Positions 6,135 through 9,783 of a DNA stretch of 9,783 bases are shown here, piece by piece. The stretch is taken from assembly GCA_023453655.1 (NCBI GenBank), contig JAEXTE010000433.1:1-9783 (forward strand), given 5' to 3'. This DNA is from Pseudomonadota bacterium. Its GTDB lineage: Bacteria > Pseudomonadota > Gammaproteobacteria > Xanthomonadales > Xanthomonadaceae. The notes under the pieces are model-generated. The model did no database searches, was not told the DNA's origin, and saw only the letters and a list, made by a program, of their open reading frames with translations. Within the stretch, counting starts at the first letter, position 1. Each line of letters begins with the position of its first letter. The position numbers and the translations under genes are program-made.

Positions 6135-6163
6135 GCCGCCCGCGACGACGCCTGCGCGGCGGC
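6135..6163. terminator. GC hairpin filling the gap between exoD and the GGDEF-EAL gene
   Basis: GCCGC + CGCG (6135-6139 and 6141-6144, with C6140 bulged) pairs with CGCG + GCGGC (6155-6163), forming a 9-bp stem with a 10-nt loop. It occupies nearly all of the 36-bp gap between two convergent stop codons. It could act from both sides, but there is no T-tract on either. Confidence 0.4.
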
Positions 6164-8293
6164 TCAAGCCAGCAGGCGCTTGAACTCGGCGTTGGCCACC
6201 GGGTGGCCCAGCCAGTAGCCCTGCGCCATGTCGCAGCCGCGCTCGCGCAGGATGGCGTACTGCCCTTCCTTCTCCACGCCTTCGGCCACCACCTGGATGC
6301 CCAGCGAGTGGGCCATGGCGATGATCGCGGTGGTCAGCGCCAGGTCGTCCGGGTCGCGCAGCACGTCGGCGATGAAGCTGCGGTCGATCTTGACCCCGTC
6401 CACCGGCACCCGGCGCAGGTGGCTCAGGCCCGAGAAGCCGGTGCCGAAGTCGTCCAGCCACACCTTGACGCCGCTGTTGCGCAGGCGCGCCAGCACGCTG
6501 CTCACGCGCGCCTCGTCGGCGATCACCGCCGTTTCGGTCAGCTCGATGTGCAGGTGCTGCGGGGCCAGGCCGCTCTCGCGCAGCACGGCCTCGGTGGTCG
6601 CGGCGAGGTCGCCGGCGCGCAGCTGCCGCGGCGACACGTTGACCGACACGAACAGCCCCTGCGCCCCCGGCAGGTCGCGCTGCCAGCCGCGCGCATCCAT
6701 GCACGCCGCGCGCAGCACCTGCGGCCCGATCGCCTCGATCAGCCCGCTCTGTTCGGCCACGTCGACGAACAGCGCCGGCGACACCTGGCCGTGCTCGGGA
6801 TGGCGCCAGCGCAGCAGCGCCTCGGCGCCGACCAGCTTGCCGTCCGAGAGCCGGTACAGCGGCTGGTAGGCCAGGCTCAGCTCGCCGCGCTCCCAGGCCC
6901 CGCGCAGGTCCTGCTCCATGCGTACGCGCCGCTCCACGGCCTGGTCCATGACCCGGCTGTAGAAGCGGTAGCAGCTCTTGCCTGCGACCTTGGCCTGGTA
7001 CATGGCGATGCCGCCGTTCTTGAGCAGCGAGGGCACGTCGGTGGCGTCTTCCGGGAACAGCGCGATGCCGATCGAGATGCCGAGGAACACCGGCCGGCCG
7101 CGCACGGTGATCGGCCGGCCCAGTTCCTCCACCAGCACCTCGGCCAGGCGCCCCGCGCGCTCGCGGATGTCGCCACCGGGATCGCCCTGCAGCAGGATCA
7201 CGAACTCGTCGCCGCCGAACCGGGCCAGCACCGCGCCCTCGCCGCCGTGCGCGTCGATGACCTCGCCGATGCGGCCGGCGAACTGCATCAGCACCTCGTC
7301 GCCGGCATCGTGGCCGATGGTGTCGTTGACGCGCTTGAAATCGTCGATGTCGGTGAACAGCAGCGCCAGCTGCCGCGCCGCGCCGTTGCTCTCGGCGACC
7401 CGCTGGTCCAGCACCTCGCGGAACGCCAGCCGGTTCGACAGGCCGGTCAGCGCATCGGTATAGGCCATGCGGCGGATGTCGCGGTCGTGCCGCAGGATGC
7501 TGTCGCGCATGTGCGAGAACGCGCGCACCAGGTCGCCGATCTCGTCGGCGCGGCGGGTCGCCGGCACGGCGGCCTCGAAGTTGCCCGCCTCGATGCCGCG
7601 CGCGGCATCGGCCAGCTGCCGGATCGGCGAGACCAGCCTGCGCTGCAGGACCAGCCCGATCATCGCCAGCAGGGCCACGAGCGAGGCCAGCAGCAGGCCC
7701 ACCCACAGCAGCTGGCTGCGGCTGACCTCGCGCAGGCGGCCGGACATGATCCCGCCGATCTGCCGCTCGTCGGCCTTGACCGCGTCCAGCGAGTAGCCCA
7801 CGCGCACGCCGCCCAGGCGCTGGTCGCCGATGCGGATGGGCGCGGCCACGTCGAGCAGTCCGCCGCTGGCCTGCACGTGGGCGCCGGTGATCGAGAGCAC
7901 CTCGTAGGCGAGCGGGTCCGACATCGTCTGCCCGTAGGTGGAGATGTCGGGGCTGCCGTCGTGGATCACCTGGCCGTCGTTGTCGTAGACGATGACGTAG
8001 GTTACGTCGGGCTGGCGCAGCACCTGGCGCAGCGCCGTGCCGATGGCTTCCAGGTCGAAGTAGTACAGCGGGTTGACCAGCGAATCGGCCAGCTGCAGCA
8101 CCTGCGTCTCGCCCTGGGAGAGCAGGCGCCGCGACGAGAAGTCGTCGATCGCCTGCAGCCCCAGGCTGCGCACCTCGCGGTGCAGCTCGTTCTGCCGCTG
8201 CAGCACCAACGCGACCAGCGCCAGGGTCAGCAGCAGCATCGCCACCGCGAGCACCGCGAAACGCGCCTGCAGGCCGAAGCGCGACGGCTTCAT
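6164..8293 (-). CDS. Membrane-bound Cache-HAMP-GGDEF-EAL c-di-GMP signalling protein
   Basis: A 709-residue inner-membrane protein that can make or break cyclic di-GMP. Order: TM1 (about 12-32); periplasmic sensor domain (about 34-194) with a Cache-like core (VTYVIVYDNDGQVIHDG, 97-113); TM2 (196-216); HAMP (about 216-268); GGDEF domain (about 275-445) with intact GGDEF at 360-364; EAL domain (about 455-709). EAL catalytic residues are present: Glu491 (EALLRW), Asn552, Glu584, Asp614-Asp615 (DDFGTG), Lys635, Glu671 and Gln691. The inhibitory RxxD site, normally five residues before GGDEF, is absent (GEGA instead). Both activities are therefore possible; which dominates is unknown. ATG 8293 overlaps the stop of the upstream binding-protein gene as ATGA and has AGGGA about 7 nt upstream. 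The pairing suggests the binding protein is its ligand-sensing partner. Confidence 0.95.
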   Translation of the reverse strand: MKPSRFGLQARFAVLAVAMLLLTLALVALVLQRQNELHREVRSLGLQAIDDFSSRRLLSQGETQVLQLADSLVNPLYYFDLEAIGTALRQVLRQPDVTYVIVYDNDGQVIHDGSPDISTYGQTMSDPLAYEVLSITGAHVQASGGLLDVAAPIRIGDQRLGGVRVGYSLDAVKADERQIGGIMSGRLREVSRSQLLWVGLLLASLVALLAMIGLVLQRRLVSPIRQLADAARGIEAGNFEAAVPATRRADEIGDLVRAFSHMRDSILRHDRDIRRMAYTDALTGLSNRLAFREVLDQRVAESNGAARQLALLFTDIDDFKRVNDTIGHDAGDEVLMQFAGRIGEVIDAHGGEGAVLARFGGDEFVILLQGDPGGDIRERAGRLAEVLVEELGRPITVRGRPVFLGISIGIALFPEDATDVPSLLKNGGIAMYQAKVAGKSCYRFYSRVMDQAVERRVRMEQDLRGAWERGELSLAYQPLYRLSDGKLVGAEALLRWRHPEHGQVSPALFVDVAEQSGLIEAIGPQVLRAACMDARGWQRDLPGAQGLFVSVNVSPRQLRAGDLAATTEAVLRESGLAPQHLHIELTETAVIADEARVSSVLARLRNSGVKVWLDDFGTGFSGLSHLRRVPVDGVKIDRSFIADVLRDPDDLALTTAIIAMAHSLGIQVVAEGVEKEGQYAILRERGCDMAQGYWLGHPVANAEFKRLLA

Positions 8294-9249
8294 TCGACTT
8301 CCCTCGCCACGCGCGCCACGCCGCGGCTGAGGCGCTCGAGCCCGGCCGCCGTGCCGGCGTCGATCGGCACGAAGCGCGTGGTCTTGAAGAAGCGCAGCAG
8401 CGCCTCGCGCGCGTCGGGGTCGGCGGCCGCGCCGGCGAGCACCTCGCGCAGCCGCTCGCGCACCCGCGGGTCCATGTCGCCGCGCACCATCTCCAGCGCG
8501 CGCGGGAACTCGCCGCTCTCGCGCACGATGCGGAAGTCGCGCCGGTAGGACGGCGGCACGCGCTTGGGGTTGGCCCAGTCCAGGTTGCTCATCGCGCCCA
8601 CGTCGACCAGGCGCTTGTGCACCCAGGCCGAGACGTTGAGCTCGGAACGGCCGAACACGTAGCCCACCGAGTCGGCGCCGGGCCGGTCCATCGGCGAGAG
8701 CAGCACCTCCAGGCGCAGGCCCTGGGCGAGCAGTTCGTCGGCCGGCACGTAGTAGGCGCTGGTGGACTGGCGGTTCTGGAACACGATGCTGCGGCCGCGC
8801 AGGTCGGCCAGTTCGCGCACCGGACTGTCCTTGCGAACGAAATAGACCGTGTGGTACCTGGCCACGCCGTCGCGTTCGGTCATCAGCAGCGGCTGCGCGC
8901 CGGCGCGATCGGCCAGCGCCATCGCGGTGCCGGCGGTCTCGGTCACCCAGTCCACCCGCCCGCGCCGCATGTAGCTCTGCATCTGCTGCGCGTCGCGCGC
9001 CATCAGCACGCGTCCCTCGCGGATGCCGACGTCGGCCATGCGCGGCACCACGTAGTCGAGCAGCGGCTTGAGCTGGTCGTAGTGGGCCTTGGGATCGTCG
9101 CTGATGCGGCCGAGCACGAGCACGCCGTCGTCGGCCAGGGCCGGCGCCAGGCAGGCGAGCCAGAGCGCCAGCGACAGCAGGAGACGCAGACGGGAACCGG
9201 ATGGAAGGACTGGCAAGGGACGGTTCCGGGTCGACTCGGATGCTGGCAC
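8290..9249 (-). CDS. PhnD-like periplasmic solute-binding protein paired with the GGDEF-EAL gene
   Basis: A 319-residue secreted protein of the phosphate/phosphite/phosphonate (PhnD/SsuA-type) binding family. From GTG 9249 it has a basic n-region, a Leu/Ala-rich core and a PALA signal-peptidase I site, with mature protein starting at about Asp40. Family features are the two-lobe layout, a GRVDWVTE segment at the position of the usual sG-vD motif, RYHTVYFVRKDSPV, ADLRGRSIVF, and STS at residues 162-164, which matches the Ser-Thr-Ser that binds the phosphonate group in E. coli PhnD. The ligand is not certain. No ABC permease or ATPase lies beside it; the next gene is the c-di-GMP enzyme, overlapping by ATGA. 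The start is uncertain: ATG 9327 would put a long polar tail before the signal peptide, and TTG 9216 (292 aa before the first residue change, 308 aa total) is another good candidate. Confidence 0.85.
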   Translation of the reverse strand: MPASESTRNRPLPVLPSGSRLRLLLSLALWLACLAPALADDGVLVLGRISDDPKAHYDQLKPLLDYVVPRMADVGIREGRVLMARDAQQMQSYMRRGRVDWVTETAGTAMALADRAGAQPLLMTERDGVARYHTVYFVRKDSPVRELADLRGRSIVFQNRQSTSAYYVPADELLAQGLRLEVLLSPMDRPGADSVGYVFGRSELNVSAWVHKRLVDVGAMSNLDWANPKRVPPSYRRDFRIVRESGEFPRALEMVRGDMDPRVRERLREVLAGAAADPDAREALLRFFKTTRFVPIDAGTAAGLERLSRGVARVAREVE

Positions 9250-9262
9250 GGCGGCGAGCCTA
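9250..9262 (-). promoter_or_regulatory. Possible -10 box giving a leaderless mRNA for the binding-protein operon
   Basis: TAGGCT (9262-9257, 4 of 6 with TATAAT) ends exactly 7 nt before GTG 9249, so transcription would begin on or next to the start codon. This would explain why no Shine-Dalgarno is seen. A -35 box is not recognisable at 17-18 nt, which keeps this weak. Confidence 0.25.
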
Positions 9263-9319
9263 GCCGAAATCCGCGTCGGCCGGTAGCGATCCGCGCCATG
9301 CGCGGCCTGCGTGGACATG

Positions 9320-9338
9320 CGGGACATCGCGTGTCCCG
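9320..9338 (-). terminator. Hairpin downstream of trmJ
   Basis: CGGGACA (9320-9326) is a perfect match for TGTCCCG (9332-9338) with the 5-nt loop TCGCG. It starts 22 nt after the trmJ stop on the minus strand, in the 111-bp gap before the binding-protein gene. No T-tract follows, so terminator function is inferred from position. Confidence 0.35.
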
Positions 9339-9360
9339 GAGCGACAGGCCCCGCCTTCGC

Positions 9361-9783
9361 TCAACCCCCGCCGGCCAGTCGCGCCATGCGCTGGGCATCG
9401 GCGAGCACGCCGCGCAGCAGGCGCACGTCGCGGTCGTCGAGTGCGGCACGCAGGAAGATCCGGCGCAGCTTGCGCATCGCGGACTCCGGGGCGCGCCCCT
9501 TGTGGAAGTCGATCGCATCGAGGGTGTCGCCCAGCTGGGCGAAGAAGCCCTCCAGCTCCGCATGACTGGCCGGAACGTCGCCGTCCGGTGCCGGCGCCGC
9601 CAGGCGTTCCGGCGACGTCCCGCGCAGGCCGAGCATGGCCAGGCGCAGTTCGTAGCACAGCACCTGGACCGCGGCGGCGAGGTTGAGCGAGCTGTAGACC
9701 GGATCGGCCGGGATGTGGACGGCCGCATGGCAGAGCTGCAGCTCGTGGTTGTCCAGGCCGGTGCGCTCGCGCCCGAACACCAG
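9361..9783 (-). CDS. trmJ: tRNA (cytidine/uridine-2'-O-)-methyltransferase TrmJ, C-terminal part (5' end outside window)
   Basis: The frame is open from the right edge to TGA (9363-9361) and gives 140 residues. They begin in the SpoU/SPOUT methyltransferase knot: LVFGRERTGL, then ELQLCHAAVHIPADPVYSSLNLAAAVQVLCYELR. The second block is the SAM-binding trefoil-knot motif of the family, and the Cys-His with YSSLNLA is typical of TrmJ. A helical tail of about 90 residues follows, consistent with the C-terminal extension of gammaproteobacterial TrmJ. The enzyme methylates the ribose 2'-OH of nucleotide 32 in the tRNA anticodon loop. The gene precedes the binding-protein gene on the same strand, but a 111-bp gap with a hairpin argues for separate transcription. 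Confidence 0.92.
   Translation of the reverse strand: MVFGRERTGLDNHELQLCHAAVHIPADPVYSSLNLAAAVQVLCYELRLAMLGLRGTSPERLAAPAPDGDVPASHAELEGFFAQLGDTLDAIDFHKGRAPESAMRKLRRIFLRAALDDRDVRLLRGVLADAQRMARLAGGG

Noticed and set aside
6203..8548. 781-residue open frame on + opposite the GGDEF-EAL gene
   Set aside because: It is an antisense shadow rich in His, Gln, Ala and Arg with no domain; the minus strand encodes an intact, fully recognisable protein over the same bases.
9311..9338. Short direct repeat GGACAT (9313-9318 and 9322-9327) as a regulatory repeat
   Set aside because: Only two copies of six bases, and the second is part of the trmJ downstream hairpin; explained by that structure.
1..9783. Mobile element, prophage, CRISPR array or tRNA
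   Set aside because: No transposase or integrase, no spaced direct repeats, no terminal inverted repeats and no cloverleaf-like segment were seen.

Overview
The window is very GC-rich, with almost no AT-rich spacers and G/C at most third codon positions. The protein families point to a gammaproteobacterium of the Xanthomonadaceae/Lysobacteraceae type (Lysobacter- or Luteimonas-like). This placement is inferred from gene content and sequence style; no rRNA or other marker gene is present. It looks like ordinary chromosomal housekeeping and signalling DNA. I saw no insertion sequence, phage gene, CRISPR array, tRNA or rRNA.

Layout, left to right: (1) the 3' end of an M13 (neprilysin/PepO-type) metallopeptidase on +, with a Gln where the third zinc-ligand Glu is expected; (2) on -, a rhomboid intramembrane serine protease and, upstream of it, a short alkyltransferase-like (ATL) DNA-damage recognition protein with PWHR in place of PCHR; (3) divergent from the ATL gene, a 136-aa protein of unknown function on +; (4) on -, a two-gene phosphate operon, a DUF47/PhoU-like accessory protein followed by a PiT-family phosphate permease; (5) a 291-bp divergent spacer with a possible Pro-rich leader ORF; (6) on +, a CNNM/CorC-type transporter (DUF21 + CBS pair + CorC_HlyC) overlapping an ExoD-family membrane protein; (7) on -, a periplasmic PhnD-like solute-binding protein that overlaps by ATGA a membrane-bound Cache-HAMP-GGDEF-EAL protein; (8) at the right edge, the C-terminal part of the tRNA 2'-O-methyltransferase TrmJ on -.

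The most interesting unit is (7). A solute-binding protein with no ABC permease or ATPase beside it is translationally coupled to a c-di-GMP enzyme with a periplasmic sensor domain. This suggests a two-protein ligand-sensing module, comparable in logic to the NspS-MbaA pair of Vibrio. Both c-di-GMP active sites look intact, but the GGDEF domain lacks the RxxD product-inhibition site. Second is the leader in (5): a 45-codon ORF beginning Met-Asp3-Pro4 that ends inside the start of a putative Mg2+ transporter gene. This resembles MgtL-type leader logic but is weakly supported.

All three convergent gene ends inside the window carry a GC-rich inverted repeat without a T-tract. Another perfect hairpin puts the ATL stop codon in its loop.
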